A stretch of DNA of 64,000 nucleotides from positions 1,488,001 to 1,552,000 of the forward strand of contig NW_027480493.1 of NCBI RefSeq assembly GCF_051401765.1. The letters run 5' to 3'. Positions 11,211 to 25,210 of this stretch are shown one piece after another. Positions within the stretch are counted from its first letter, which is position 1; the number at the start of each line of letters is the position of its first letter. The notes beneath the pieces are model-generated. The model saw only the letters and a program-made list of their open reading frames with translations. It was not told the origin of the DNA and did no database searches. Source of the DNA: Calliopsis andreniformis. Its lineage: Eukaryota > Arthropoda > Insecta > Hymenoptera > Andrenidae. The position numbers were made by a program, and so were the translations under genes.

Positions 11211-12770
11211 GAGGATTGGTGATTGAGGATCTAGGGTTGAGTATTGATTATTGAGGATTAAAGATTGAGGATTGAGGATTGAGGATTGAGAATTGAGAAT
11301 TGAGGATAAGGAATGAGGGTTGAGGATTGAGGTTTGAGGAATGAGGGTTGAGGATTGAGGATTGAGGATTGATGATTGAGTATTGATGATTGAAGATTGA
11401 GGATTGAGGATTGAGGGTTGAGGATTGAGGTCGAGGACTGACGGTTGAGGATTGTGGTTTGAGGATTGAGGATTGAGGATTGAGTATTGAGGATGAGGAC
11501 TGGGGTTTGAGGATTGAGGTTTGAGGAATGAGGATTGAGGATTGAGGATTGAGGACTGAGGATTGACGATTGAGGATTGAGGATTGAGTGTTGAAGGTTG
11601 AGTGTTGAGGATTGAAGGTTGAGGATTGACGATTGAGGAAAGAGGATTGAGGATGATGGCATAGGTTTGAGGTTTGAGGTTTGAGGTTTGAGTATTGAAT
11701 CCTGAGAAATCAGGATGTTCTATTGGGTATTGAGAATTGAGGATTGATGGTTTAGTATTGAGGATTCAGGATTGAGGATTGAGGATTGAGTATTGAAGAT
11801 TGAGGATTGATGGTCGAGGATTTAGAATTGTGGATTGAGGATTGAGGATCGAGGATTGAAAATTGAGTATTGAGGATTGAAGATTGAGGACTGAGGAATA
11901 AAGATTGAGGATTGAGGATGAGGGCTGAAGGTTGAGGATTGAGGCTTGAGGATTGAGGACTGAGGATTGAGGATTGAGAATTGAGGATTGATGGTTGAGT
12001 ATTGAGGATTGAGGATTGAGGATTGAGGATTGAGTATCGAAGATTGAGGATTGACGATTGAGGATTGAGGATTGAGGATTGAGGATTGAGGATTGAGTAT
12101 TGAAGATTGAGAATTGAGGATTGAATGTTGAGGATTGAGGAATGAGGTTTGAGGATTGAGGACGATGGCTGATGGTTGAGGGTTGAGGTTTTAGGACTGA
12201 GGACTGAGGATTGAGGATTGAGAATTGAGGATTGAGGATTGAGGATTGAAGATTGGGGATTGGTAATTGAGGATTGAAGAATGAGGATTCAGGATTGAGG
12301 ATTGATGATTGGGGATTGAAGATTGAGTATTGAGGATTGAAGATTGAGGATTGACGATTGAGGATTGAGGATTGAGGGTTGAAGGTTGAGTGTTGAGGAT
12401 TGAAGGTTGTGGATTGACGATTGAGGAAAGAGGACTGAGGATGATGGCATAGGTTTGAGGTTTGAGGTTTGAGGTTTGAGTATCGAATCCTGAGAATTCA
12501 GGATGTTCTATTGGGTATTGAGAATTGAGGATTGATGGTTTAGTATTGAGGATTCAGGATTGAGGATTGAGGATTGAGTATTGAAGATTGAGGATTGATG
12601 GTTGAGGATTTAGAATTGAGGATTGAGGATTGAGGATTGAGGATTGAAAATTGAGTATTGAGGATTGAAGACTGAGGACTGAGGAATAAAGATTGAGGAT
12701 TGAGGATGAGGGCTGAGGGTTGAGGATTGAGGCTTGAGGACTGAGAACTGAGGATTGAGGATTGAGAATT
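11211..12770 (+). repeat. M4-containing direct repeat at 788-bp offset
   Basis: About 11560-11985 and 12348-12770 match. GACGATTG is at 11565 and 12353, GATGATGGCATAGG at 11652 and 12440, and the M4 stem at 11699 and 12487. The first 350 bases of the block are variant heptamers continuing the R-type segment (GATAAGGAATG, then a GAGGTCGAGGACTGACGG string). The offset of 788 is 112 heptamers plus four bases, so at least one register shift lies between the copies. Confidence 0.8.
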
Positions 12771-15160
12771 GAGGATAGAGGATTGAGGATTGAAGATTGA
12801 GGATTGGGTATTGAGGATTGAAGAATGAGGATTGAGGATTGAGGATTGAGTATTGAGGATTGAAGATTGAGTATTGAGGATTGAAGATTGAGGATTGAGG
12901 ACTGAGGATTGAGGGTTGAGTATTGAGGATTGAGGATTGAGGATTAAAGATTGACTATTGAGGGTTGAAGATTGAGGATTGTGGATTGAAGATTGAGTAA
13001 TGAGGATTGAAGATTGAGGATTGAGGATTGAGGATTGAGAATTGAAGATGAGGGCTGAGGGTTGAGGATTGAGGTTTGAGGACTGCGGACTGAGGATTGA
13101 GGATTGAGAATTGAGGAATGAGGATTGAGGATTGAGGATTGAAGATTGGGGATTGAGGATTGAGGGTTGTGGATTGAGGACGAGGACTGAGGGTTGTGTA
13201 TTGATGTTTGAGGTCTGAGGATTGAGGATTGAGGATTGAGAATTGAGGATTGAAGATTGGGTATTGAGGATTGAAGGTTGAGGATTGAGGGTTGAGGATT
13301 GAAGATTGAGGACTTAGTGTTGAGGGTTGAGTGATGGGAATTGATGTTTGTGGATTGAGATTTGAAGATTGAAGAATGGGGATTGAGTATTGAAAACTGT
13401 GAATTGAGGATATTCTATTGAGGATTGAGTATTGACAATTGATTGTTGAGGACTGACGGCTAAAGATTGAGGATTCAGGATTCAGGATTCGGGATTGAGG
13501 TTTAAGGACAGAGGATTGAGGGTTGAGAATTGAGGATTGAGGATTGACGCTTGAGGATTGAAGGTTGAGGATGGAGGATTGAAAAGAGTGGACTGAGTGT
13601 TGAGGATTGAGTGTTGAGAATTGATGTTTGAGGATTGAGATTTGATTATTGAATATTGTGGATTGAGTATTGAACCATGAGAATTCAGGATACTTTATTG
13701 AGTATTAGGAATTGAGGATTGATGGTTGAGTATTGAAGATTGGTGGTTGAGGGTTGTGTGTTGAATATTGAGGATTGAGGATTGAGGATTGAGGATTGAA
13801 GATTGAGGATTGAATATTGATTCTTGATGATTGATGATTGAGGATTGAGGATTGAGTGTTGAGGATTGAGGACGAGGACTGACGGTTGAGGATTGAGGTT
13901 TGAGGTTTGAGGATTGAGGATTGAGGACTGAGGATTGAGGATTGAGGATTGAGCATTGAGGATTGAAGATTGAGGACTGAGGAATAAAGATTGAGGATTG
14001 AGGATGAGGGCTGAGGGTTGAGGATTGAGGCTTGAGGACTGAGAACTGAGGATTGAGGATTGAGAATTGAGGATAGAGGATTGAGGATTGAAGATTGAGG
14101 ATTGGGTATTGAGGATTGAAGAATGAGGATTGAGGATTGAGGATTGAGTATTGAGGATTGAAGATTGAGTATTGAGGATTGAAGATTGAGGATTGAGGAC
14201 TGAGGATTGAGGGTTGAGTATTGAGGATTGAGGATTGAGGATTAAAGATTGACTATTGAGGGTTGAAGATTGAGGATTGTGGATTGAAGATTGAGTAATG
14301 AGGATTGAGGATTGAGGATTGAAGATTGGGGATTGAGGATTGAGGGTTGTGGATTGAGGACGAGGACTGAGGGTTGAGTATTGATGTTTGAGGTCTGAGG
14401 ATTGAGGATTGAGGATAGAGAATTGAGGATTGAAGATTGGGTATTGAGGATTGAAGGTTGAGGATTGAGGGTTGAGGATTGAAGATTGAGGACTTAGTGT
14501 TGAGGGTTGAGTGATGGGAATTGATGTTTGTGGATTGAGATTTGAAGATTGAAGAATGGGGATTGAGTATTGAAAACTGTGAATTGAGGATATTCTATTG
14601 AGGATTGAGTATTGACAATTGATTGTTGAGGACTGACGGCTAAAGATTGAGGATTCAGGATTCAGGATTCGGGATTGAGGTTTAAGGACAGAGGATTGAG
14701 GGTTGAGAATTGAGGATTGAGGATTGACGCTTGAGGATTGAAGGTTGAGGATGGAGGATTGAAAAGAGTGGACTGAGTGTTGAGGATTCAGTGTTGAGAA
14801 TTGATGTTTGAGGATTGAGATTTGATTATTGAATATTGTGGATTGAGTATTGAACCATGAGAATTCAGGATACTCTATTGAGTATTAGGAATTGAGGATT
14901 GATGGTTGAGTATTGAAGATTGGTGGTTGAGGGTTGAGGGTTGTGTGTTGAATATTGAGGATTGAGGATTGAGGATTGAGGATTGAAGATTGAGGATTGA
15001 ATATTGATTCTTGATGATTGATGATTGAGGATTGAGGATTGAGTGTTGAGGATTGAGGACGAGGACTGACGGTTGAGGATTGAGGTTTGAGGTTTGAGGA
15101 TTGAGGATTGAGGACTGAGGATTGAGGATTGAGGATTGAGCATTGAGGATTGAAGATTGA
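12665..15160 (+). repeat. Head-to-tail duplication, 1.3-kb unit, with a 118-bp deletion in copy two
   Basis: Copy one is about 12665-13975 and copy two about 13976-15160. GGAATAAAG is at 12683 and 13981 and GAGTAATGAGG at 12995 and 14293, both offset 1,298. Copy two then lacks about 118 bases of copy one (roughly 13010-13130). The following M1 anchor is at 13434 and 14614, offset 1,180. A single extra GAGGGTT-type heptamer near 14935 restores seven bases. Each copy contains M1 (GACAATTG variant, with AGAATGGGG upstream) followed by M3. The two halves meet where GAAGATTGAGGACTGAGGAA replaces GAAGATTGAGGACTGGGG. Confidence 0.83.
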
Positions 15161-17190
15161 GGACTGGGGATTGAGGATTGAAGATTGACGATTGAGGATT
15201 GTGGATTGAGGATTGAGGGTTGAGGATTAAAGATTGAATATTGATAATTGAAGATTGAGGATTGAAAATTTAGGATTGGGTATTGAGGATTGAGGATTGG
15301 GGATTGAGGATCTAGTATTGGAGATTGATTATTTAGGATTGAAGATAGAGGGTTGAGGATTGAGGATTGAGGATTGAGAATTGAGAATTGAGGATGATGA
15401 CTGAGGTTTGAGGATTGAGGTTTGAGGAATGAGGATTGAGGATTGAGGATTGAGGATTGAAGATTGAGTATTGTTGATTGAAGATTGAGGATTGAGGATT
15501 GTGGGTTGAGGATTGAGGACGAGGACTGACGGTTGAGGATTGTGGTTTGAGGATTGAGGATTGAGTATTGAGGATTGAAGATTGAGGATTGAGGATTGAG
15601 GATTGAGGATTGAGGATTGAGGATTGAGGATTGAAGATTGAGGATTGGGGACTGAGTGTTGAGGGTTGAGTGATGAGAATTAATGTTTGTGGATAGAGAT
15701 TTGAAGATTGCAGATTGAGGATCGAGTATTGAAAACTGTGAATTGAGGATATTCTATTGAGGAATGAGGATTGACAATTGATTGTCGAGGACTGAGGGCT
15801 GAAGATTGAGGATTAAGGATTGAGGATGCAGAATTGAGGTTTGAGGTCTGAGGATTGCGGATTGAAGATTGAGTATTGAGGATTGAAGATTGAGGATTGA
15901 GGACTGAGGATGGAGGATTGAAGAGAGAGGACTGAGTGTTGAGGATTGAGTGTTGAGAATTGATGTTTGAGGGTTGAGATTTGATTATTAATTTTTGTGG
16001 ATTGAGTATTGAACGATGAGAATTCAGGGTATTCTATTGAGTATTGAGAATTGAGGATTGATTGTTGAATATTGAGGATTGATGGTTGAGGGTTTTGTGA
16101 TGAATATTGAGGATTGAGGATTGAGGATTGAGGATTGAGGATTGAGGATTGAGGATTGAAGATTGAGTATTGAGGATTGAAGGTTGAGGATTGAGGATTG
16201 AGGATTGAGGATTGAGGATTGAGGATTGAGAATTGAGGATTGAGTATTGAGGATTCAAGATTGAGGATTGGGTATTGAGGATTGTAGAATGAGGATTGAG
16301 GATTGATGATTGAGGACTGAGTGTTGAGGGTTGAGTGATGAGAAGTGATGTTTGTGGATAGAGATTTGAGGATTGCAGATTGAGTATTGTGTATTGAAAA
16401 CTGTGAATTGAGGATGTTCTATTGAGGATTGAGGATTGTTACCTGATTGTTGAGGACTGAGGGCTGAAGATTGAGGATTCAGTATTGAGGATTCAGAATT
16501 GAGGTTTGAGGACTGAGGATTGAGGATGGAGGATCGAAGATTGAGTATTGAGGATTGAAGATTGAGGACTGAGGATTGAGGATTGAGGATTGGGGATGAG
16601 GGCTGAGGGTTGAGGATTGAGATTTAAGGACTGAGGACAGGGGATTGAGGATTGAGAATTGAGGATTGTGGATTGAGGATTGAAGATTGAGGATTGGGTT
16701 TTGAGGATTGAAGAATGAGGATTGAGGATTGAGGATTGAGGATTGAGGATTGAAGATTGAGTATTGAGGATTGAAGATTGAGGATTGAGGACTGAGGATT
16801 GAGGATTGAGTATTGAGGATTGAGGATTGAGGATTAAAGATTGAGTATTGAGGATTGAAGATTGAGGATTGTGGATTGAAGATTGAGTATTGAGGATTGA
16901 ACATTGAGGATTGAGGATTGAGGATTGAGGATCGAGGATTGCGGATTGAGGATTGAGGATTGAATATTGATGATTGAAGATTGAGGATTGAGGATTGAGG
17001 GTTGTGGATTGAGGACGAGGACTGAGTGTTGAGAATTGATGTTTGAGGTCTGAGGATTGAGGATTGAGGATTGAGAATTGAGGATTGAGGATTGAGGATT
17101 GAAGATTGAGGATTGGGTATTGAGGATTGAAGAATGAGGACTGACGATTTAGGATTGAGGATCGAGGATTGAAGATTGAGTATTGGGGAT
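15161..17190 (+). repeat. Mosaic stretch with two M1 modules and one M3
   Basis: In order: a GAAAATTTAGG segment related to those at 6.9, 8.3, 19.1, 24.4, 29.3 and 44.7 kb; an M1 copy anchored at 15773 (unusual GTCGAGGACTG after the anchor); an M3 variant with GAACGATGAG and GAATTC at 16020; a run of near-perfect units at about 16107-16160; and an M1 copy anchored at 16438, with GTTACC in place of GTCACC. Then come ordinary variants including GAATATTGATGATTG and GAGGACGAGGACTGAGTG near 17010. Confidence 0.78.
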
Positions 17191-18205
17191 TGAAGATTGA
17201 GGATTGAGGATTATGGATGGAGGATTGAGGATTGAGTATTCAGGATTGAGGATTGAGGATTGTAGATTGAGTATTGAGGATTGATGATTAAAGATTGAGT
17301 GTTGAGGATTGAAGATTGAAGATTGATGATTGGGGATTGAGGATTGAGGATTGAGGATTGAGGATTGAGTATAGAAGGCTGAGGATTGATGATTGAGGAT
17401 TGAGGATTGAGGATTGAGGATTGAGTATTGAGGACTGAGGGTTGAAGATTGAGGATTGATGATTGAGGATTAAAGATTGAGTATTGAGGATTGAAGATTG
17501 AGAATTGAGGATTGAGGATTGAAGATTGAGGACTGAGTGTTGAGGGTTGAGTGATGAGAATTGATGTTTGTGGATAGAGATTTGAAGATAGCAGATTGAG
17601 TATTGTGTATTGTAAGCTGTGAATTGAGGATATTTTATTGAGGATTGAGGATTGTCACCTGATTGTTGAGGACTGAGGGCTGAAGATTGAGGATTCAGGA
17701 TTGAGGATTCAGAATTGAGGTTTGAGGACTGAGGATTGAGGATTGAAGATTGATTATTGAGGATTGAGGATTGAGAATTGAGGATTGTGGATTGAGGATT
17801 GAAGATTGATGATTGGGTCTTGAGGATTGAAGAATGAGGATTGAGGATTGAGGATTGAGAATTGAGGATTGAAGATTGAGTATTGAGGATTGAAGATTGA
17901 GGATTGAAGACTGAGGATTGAGGATTGAGTATTGAGGATTGAGGATTGAGGATTAAAGATTGAGTATTGAGGATTGAAGATTGAGGGTTGTGGATTGAAG
18001 ATTGAGTATTGAGGATTGAGGGTTGAGGATTGAGGATTGAAGATTGAGAATTGACGATGAGGTTTGAGGACTGAGGACTGAGGATTGAGGATTGAGAATT
18101 GAGGATTGAGGATTGAGGACTGAGGATTGAAGATTGAGGATTGGGTATTGAGGATTGAACATTGAGGATTGAGGATTGAGGATCGAGGATTGCGGATTGA
18201 GGATT

Positions 18206-18262
18206 GAAGATTGAATAGTGATGATTGAAGATTGAAGATTGAATAGTGATGATTGAAGATTG
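18206..18262 (+). repeat. 28-bp local tandem duplication
   Basis: The string GATTGAATAGTGATGATTGA occurs twice at exactly 28 bases (GAATAGTG at 18213 and 18241). The corresponding place in the related blocks (about 40.49 and 48.88 kb) has one copy and reads GAATATTGATG. This looks like a four-heptamer slippage event private to this copy, after the unusual A-to-G change that made GAATAGTG. Confidence 0.8.
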
Positions 18263-20782
18263 AGGATTGAGGATTGAGGGTTGTGGATTGAGGACGAGGA
18301 CTGAGTGTTGAGTATTGATGTTTGAGGTCTGATGATTGAGGATTGAGGATTGAGAATTGAGGATTGAGGATTGATGATTGAAGATTGAGGATTGGGTATT
18401 GAGGATTGAAGAATGAGGATCCAGGATTGAGTATTGAGGATTGAGGATTGAAGATTGAGTATTTGGGATTGAAGACTGACGATTGAGGATTTAGGATTGA
18501 GGGTTGAGGATTTAGTATTGAGAATTGAGGATTGAGGATTGAGGATTGAAGGTTGAGGATTGGGTATTGAGGACTGAGGACTGAGGATTGAGAATTGAGG
18601 ATTGAGGATTGAGGATTAAAGATTGAGTATTGAGGATTGAGGATTGAGGATTGAAGTTTGAGTACTGAGGATTGAAGATTGAGGATTGAGGATTGAGGAT
18701 TGAGGATTGAGGATTGAAGATTGAGGATTGGGGACTGAGTGTTGAGGGTTGAGTAATGAGAATTGATGTTTGTGGATGGAGATTTGAAGATTGAAGATTG
18801 AGGATTGAGTATTGGAAGCTGAGAATTCAGGATATTCTATTGGGTATTGAGAATTTTGGATTGATGGTTGAGTATTGAGGATTGATGGTTGAGTGTTGTG
18901 TGTTGAATATTGAGGATTGGCGGATTGAGTATTGAAGATTGAGGACTGAGGACAGAGGATTGTGTATTGAGGATTGAGGATTCAGTATTGAGGATTGAGG
19001 ATTTAAGAGTATTGATGAGTGAAGATTGCGGATTTATTATTGAGGGTTTAGGTTTGAGGACGAGGACTTAGGGATGTGGATTGAGGTTTGAGGACAGAAG
19101 ATTGAGGATTGAGGATTGAGAATTGATAATTGAAGATTGAGGATTGAAAATTTAGGATTGGGTATTGAGGATTGAGGATTGGGGATTGAGGATTTAGTAT
19201 TGGAGGTTGATTATTTAGGATTGAAGATAGAGGGTTGAGGATAGAGGTTTGGGGAATGAGGTTTGAGGATTGAGGATTGAGGATTGAGGATTGATGATTG
19301 AGTATTGAAGGTTGAGGATTGATGACTGAGGATTGAGGATTGAGGATTGAGGATTGAGGATTGAGGATTGAAGATTGAGTGTTGAGGATTGAGTGTTGAG
19401 GAGTGAGGATTGAGTGTTGAGGATTGAGGATGAGGGCTGAGGTTTGAGGTTTGAGGTTTGAGTATTGAATCCTGAGAATTCAGGATATTCTGTTGAGTAT
19501 TGAGAATTCAGGATTGATGGTTGGGTATTGAGGATTGAGGATTGAGGATTGAGGATTGAGTATTGAAGATTGAGGATTGATGATTGAGGATTGAGGATTG
19601 AGGATTGAGGAATGAGGTTTGAGGATTGAGAACGATGGCTGATGGTTGAGGGTTGAGGTTTTAGGACTGAGGACTGAGGATTGAGGATTGAGAATTGAGG
19701 ATTGAGGATTGAGGATTGAAGATTGGGGATTGGTAATTGAGGATTGAAGAATGAGGATTCAGGATTGAGGATTGATGAGTGGGGATTGAAGATTGAGTAT
19801 TGAGGATTGAAGATTGAGTATTGATGATTGAAGATTGAGGATTGAGTGTTGAGGGTTGAGGTTTGCGTACGAGGACTGACGGTTGAGGATTGAGGTTTGA
19901 GGATTGAGGGTTGAGGACTGAGGACTGAGGACTGAGGATTGAGAATTGAGAATTGAGGATAGAGGATTGAGGATTGAAGATTGAGGATTGGGTATTGAGG
20001 ATTGAAGAATGAGGATTGAGGATTGAGGATTGAGGATTGAGGATTGAAGATTGAGTATTGAGGATTGAAGATTGAGTATTGAGGATTGAGGATTGAGGAT
20101 TGAGGACTGAGGATTGAGGATTGAGGATTGAGAATTGAAGATTGAGGACTGAGGACTGGCGATTAAAGATTGAGTGTTGAGGATTGAAGATTGAGGATTG
20201 ATGATTGGGGATTGAGGATTGAGGATTGAGGATTGAGGATTGAGTATTGAAGGCTGAGGATTGATGATTGAGGATTGAGGATTGAGGATTGAGGATTGAG
20301 TATTGAGGACTGAGGGTTGAAGATTGAGGATTGATGATTGAGGATTAAAGATTGAGTATTGAGGATTGAAGATTGAGAATTGAGGATTGAGGATTGAACA
20401 TTGAGGACTGAGTGTGGAGTGTTGAGTGATGAGAACTGATGTTTGTGGATAGAGATTTGAAGATTGCAGATTGAGTATTGTGTATTGAAAACTGTGAATT
20501 GAGGATATTCTATTGAGGATTGAGGATTGTCACCTGATTGTTGAGGACTGAGGGCTGAAGATTGAGGATTCAGGATTGAGGATCCAGAATTGAGGTTTGA
20601 GGACTGAGGATTGAGGATTGAGGATTGAAGATTGAGTATTGAGGATTGAAGATTGAGGATTGAGGACTGAGAATTGAGGATTGAGGATGAGGGCAGAGGG
20701 TTGAGGATTGAGGTTTAAGGACTGAGGACTGAGGATTGAGGATTGAGAATTGAGGATTGAGGATTAAGGATTGAAGATTGAG

Positions 20783-22485
20783 GATTGGGTATTGAGGATT
20801 GAAGAATGAGGATTGAGGATTGAGGATTGAGGATAGAGGATTGAGGATTGAAGATTGAGGATTGGGTTTTGAGGATTGAGTATTGAGGATTGAGTATTGA
20901 AGGCTGAGGATTGATGATTGAGGATTGAGGATTGAGGATTGAGGATTGAGTATTGAGGACTGAGGGTTGAAGATTGAGGATTGATGATTGAGGATTAAAG
21001 ATTGAGTATTGAGGATTGAAGATTGAGAATTGAGGATTGAGGATTGAACATTGAGGACTGAGTGTTGAGGGTTGAGTGATGAGTATTGATGTTTGAGGAT
21101 AGAGATTTGAAGATTGCAGATTGAGTATTGTGTATTGAAAACTGTGAATTGAGGATATTCTATTGAGGATTGAGGATTGTCACCTGATTGTTGAGGACTG
21201 AGGGCTGAAGATTGAGCATTCAGGATTGAGGATTCAGAATTGAGGTTTGAGGACTGAGGATTGAGGATTGAGGATTGAGGATTGAAGATTGAGGATTGGG
21301 GATTGAGGATTGACGATTGAGGATTGAGTATTGATGATCGAGAATTGAGGATTGAGGATTGGAGGTTGAGTATTGAGGATTGAAGATTGAGGATTGAGGA
21401 TTGATGATTGGGGATTGAAGATTGAGGACTGAGGATTGAGGATTGAGGATTGAGCATTGGGGATTGAAGATTGAGGACTGAGGATTGAGGATTGAGGATT
21501 GAGCATTGAGGATTGAAGATTGGGGACTGGGGATTGAGGATTGAAGATTGAGGATTAAGGATTGAGTATTGGGGATTGGAGATCTAGGATTGGAGATTGA
21601 TTATGGAGGATTGATGATTGAGGTTTGAGGTTTGAGGATTGAGAATTGAGAATTCGGGATGAGGACTGAGGGTTGAGGATTGAGGTTTGAGGTACGAGGA
21701 TTGAGGACTGAGGATTGAGGACTGACTATTGAGGATTGAGGATTGAGTATTGAAGATTGAGTATTGAGGATTGAAGATTGAGGATTGTGCAATGAAGATT
21801 GAGTATTGAGGGTTGAAGATTGAGGGTTGAGGATTGAGGTTTGAGGACTGAGGACCGAGGATTGAGGATTGAGGATTGAGGATTGAGGATTGAGGGTTGA
21901 GGGTTGAGGATTGAGTATTGAAGATTGAGGACTGAGGATTGATGATTAAAGATTGAGTACTGAGGATTGAAGATTGAGGATTGATGATTGAGGATTGGGT
22001 ATTGAGGATTGAAGAATGAGGATTGAGGATTGAGGATTGAGGATAGAGGATTGAGGATTGAAGATTGAGGATTGGGTTTTGAGGATTGAGTATTGAGGAT
22101 TGAGTATTGAAGGCTGAGGATTGATGATTGAGGATTGAGGATTGAGGATTGAGGATTGAGTATTGAGGACTGAGGGTTGAAGATTGAGGATAGATGATTG
22201 AGGATTAAAGATTGAGTATTGAGGATTGAAGATTGAGAATTGAGGATTGAGGATTGAACATTGAGGACTGAGTGTTGAGGGTTGAGTGATGAGTATTGAT
22301 GTTTGAGGATAGAGATTTGAAGATTGCAGATTGAGTATTGTGTATTGAAAACTGTGAATTGAGGATATTCTATTGAGGATTGAGGATTGTCACCTGATTG
22401 TTGAGGACTGAGGGCTGAAGATTGAGCATTCAGGATTGAGGATTCAGAATTGAGGTTTGAGGACTGAGGATTGAGGATTGAGGAT
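20783..22485 (+). repeat. 493-bp direct repeat at 1,210-bp offset
   Basis: About 20783-21275 and 21993-22485 match. GATTGGGTATTG is at 20783 and 21993 and the M1 anchor at 21179 and 22389. Both copies carry the rare GAGTATTGATGTTTGAGG and GAGCATTCAGG variants. The 718 bases between them differ and contain strings such as GATCTAGGATTGGAG. The relatives at 42.3-42.8 kb and 50.7-51.2 kb carry only one copy. Confidence 0.82.
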
Positions 22486-25210
22486 TGAAGATTGAGTATT
22501 GAGGATTGAAGATTGAGGATTGAGGATTGAGAATTGAGGATTGAGGATGAGGGCTGAGGGTTGAGGATTGAGGTTTAAGGACTGAGGACTGAGGATTGAG
22601 GATTGAGAATTGAGGATTGAGGATTGAGGATTGAAGATTGAGGATAGGGTATTGAGGATTGAAGAATGAGGATTGAGGATTGAGGATTGAGGATAGAGGA
22701 TTGAAGATTGAGTATTGAGGATTGAAGATTGACGATTGAGTTTTGTGGATTGAAGATTGAGTATTGAACATTGAGGACTGAGTGTTGAGTGTTCAGTGAT
22801 GAGAATTGATGTTTGTGGATAGAGGTTTGAAGATTGCAGATTGAGTATTGAGCATTGAAAACTGTGAATTGAGGATATTCTATTGAGGATTGAGGATTGT
22901 CAACTGATTGTTGAGGACTGAGGGCTGACGATTGAGGATTCAGGATTGAGGATTCAGAATTGAGGTTTGAGGACTGAGGATTGAGGATTGAAGATTGATT
23001 ATTGAGGATTGAGGATTGAGAATTGAGGATTGTGGATTGAGGATTGAAGATTGAGGATTGGGTCTTGAGGATTGAAGAATGAGGATTGAGGATTGAGGAT
23101 TGAGGATTGAGGATTGAAGATTGAGTATTGAGGATTGAAGATTGAGGATTGAAGACTGAGGATTGAGGATTGAGTATTGAGGATTGAGGATTGAGGATTA
23201 AAGATTGAGTATTGAGGATTGAAGATTGAGGATTGTGGATTGAAGATTGAGTATTGAGGATTGAGGGTTGAGGATTGAGGATTGAAGATTGAGAATTGAC
23301 GATGAGGTTTGAGGACTGAGGACTGAGGATTGAGGATTGAGAATTGAGGATTGAGGATTGAGGATTGAGGATTGAAGATTGAGGATTGGGTATTGAGGAT
23401 TGAACATTGAGGATTGAGGATTGAGGATCGAGGATTGCGGATTGAGGATTGAAGATTGAATATTGATGATTGAAGATTGAGGATTGAGGATTGAGGGTTG
23501 TGGATTGAGGACGAGGACTGAGTGTTGAGTATTGATGTTTGAGGTCTGATGGTTGAGGATTGAGGATTGAGAATTGAGGATTGAGGATTGAGGATTGAAG
23601 ATTGAGGATTGGGTATTGAGGATTGAAGAATGAGGATCGAGGATTGAGTATTGATGATTGAGGATTGAAGATTGAGTATTGGGGATTGAAGACTGACGAT
23701 TGAGGATTTAGGATTGAGGGTTGAGGATTTAGTATTGAGAATTGAGGATTGAGGATTGAGGATTGAAGGTTGAGGATTGGGTATTGAGGACTGAGGACTG
23801 AGGATTGAGAATTGAGGATTGAGGATTGAGGATTAAATATTGAGTATTGAGGATTGAGGATTGAGGATTGAAGTTTGAGTATTGAGGATTGAAGATTGAG
23901 GATTGAGGATTGAGGACTGAGGATTGAGGATTGAAGATTGAGGATTGGGGACTGAGTGTTGAGGGTTGAGTAATGAGAATTGATGTTCGTGGATGGAGAT
24001 TTGAAGATTGAAGATTGAGGATTGAGTATTGAAAGCTGAGAATTCAGGATATTCTATTGGGTATTGAGAATTTTGTATTGATGGTTGAGTATTGAGGATT
24101 GATGGTTGAGTGTTGTGTGTTGAATATTGAGGATTGGCGGATTGAGTATTGAAGATTGAGGACTGAGGACTGAGGATTGAGTATTGAGGATTGAGGATTC
24201 AGTATTGAGGATTGAGGATTTAAGAGTATTGATGAGTGAAGATTGCGGATTTATTATTGAGGGTTTAGTTTTGAGGACGAGGACTTAGGGATGTGGATTG
24301 AGGTTTGAGGACAGAAGGTTGAGGATTGAGGATTGAGAATTGATAATTGAAGATTGAGGATTGAAAATTTAGGATTGGGTATTGAGGATTGAGGATTGGG
24401 GATTGAGGATTTAGTATTGGAGGTTGATTATTTAGGATTGAAGATAGAGGGTTGAGGATTGAGGTTTGAGGAATGAGGTTTGAGGATTGAGGATTGAGGA
24501 TTGAGGATTGAGGATTGATGATTGAGTATTGAAGGTTCAGGATTGATGACTGAGGATTGAGGATTGAGGATTGAGGATTGAGGATTGAGGATTGAAGATT
24601 GAGTGTTGAGGATTGAGTGTTGAGGAGTGAGGATTGAGTGTTGAGGATTGAGGATGAGGGCTGAGGTTTGAGGTTTGAGGTTTGAGTATTGAATCCTGAG
24701 AATTCAGGATATTCTGTTGAGTATTGAGAATTCAGGATTGATGGTTGAGTATTGAGGATTGAGGATTGAGGATTGAGGATTGAGAATTGAGGATAGAGGA
24801 TTGAGGATTGAAGATTGAGGATTGGGTATTGAGGATTGAAGGATGAGGATTGAGGATTGAGGATTGAGGATTGAGGATTGAAGATTGAAGATTGAGTATT
24901 GAGGATTGAAGATTGAGTATTGAGGATTGAGGATTGAGGATTGAGGACTGAGGATTGAGGATTGAGGATTGAGAATTGAAGATTGAGGACTGAGGACTGG
25001 GGATTAAAGATTGATAGTTGAGGATTGAAGATTGAGGATTGATGATTGGGGATTGAGGATTGAGGATTGAGGATTGAGGATTGAGTATTGAAGGCTGAGG
25101 ATTGATGATTGAGGATTGAGGATTGAGGATTGAGGATTGAGTATTGAGGACTGAGGGTTGAAGATTGAGGATTGATGATTGAGGATTAAAGATTGAGTAT
25201 TGAGGATTGA

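Larger units (their letters stand above)
17200..25210 (+). repeat. 8-kb composite higher-order block
   Basis: This block shares its order of markers with 39.5-45.5 kb and 47.9-53.95 kb. M1 17654 pairs with 39929 (offset 22,275). M1 copies 20529 and 21179 pair with 42094 and 42744 (offset 21,565). M1 copies 22389 and 22899, then M2 at 24040, pair with 42744, 43254 and 44395 (offset 20,355), and M4 at 24693 pairs with 45034. The stepwise drop shows that this copy is longer, by about 0.7 kb between 18.7 and 20 kb and by about 1.21 kb between 21.3 and 22.5 kb. It ends near 25210, where this copy continues into an M1 and the others into GATTCAGGATTGGGG. Confidence 0.78.
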
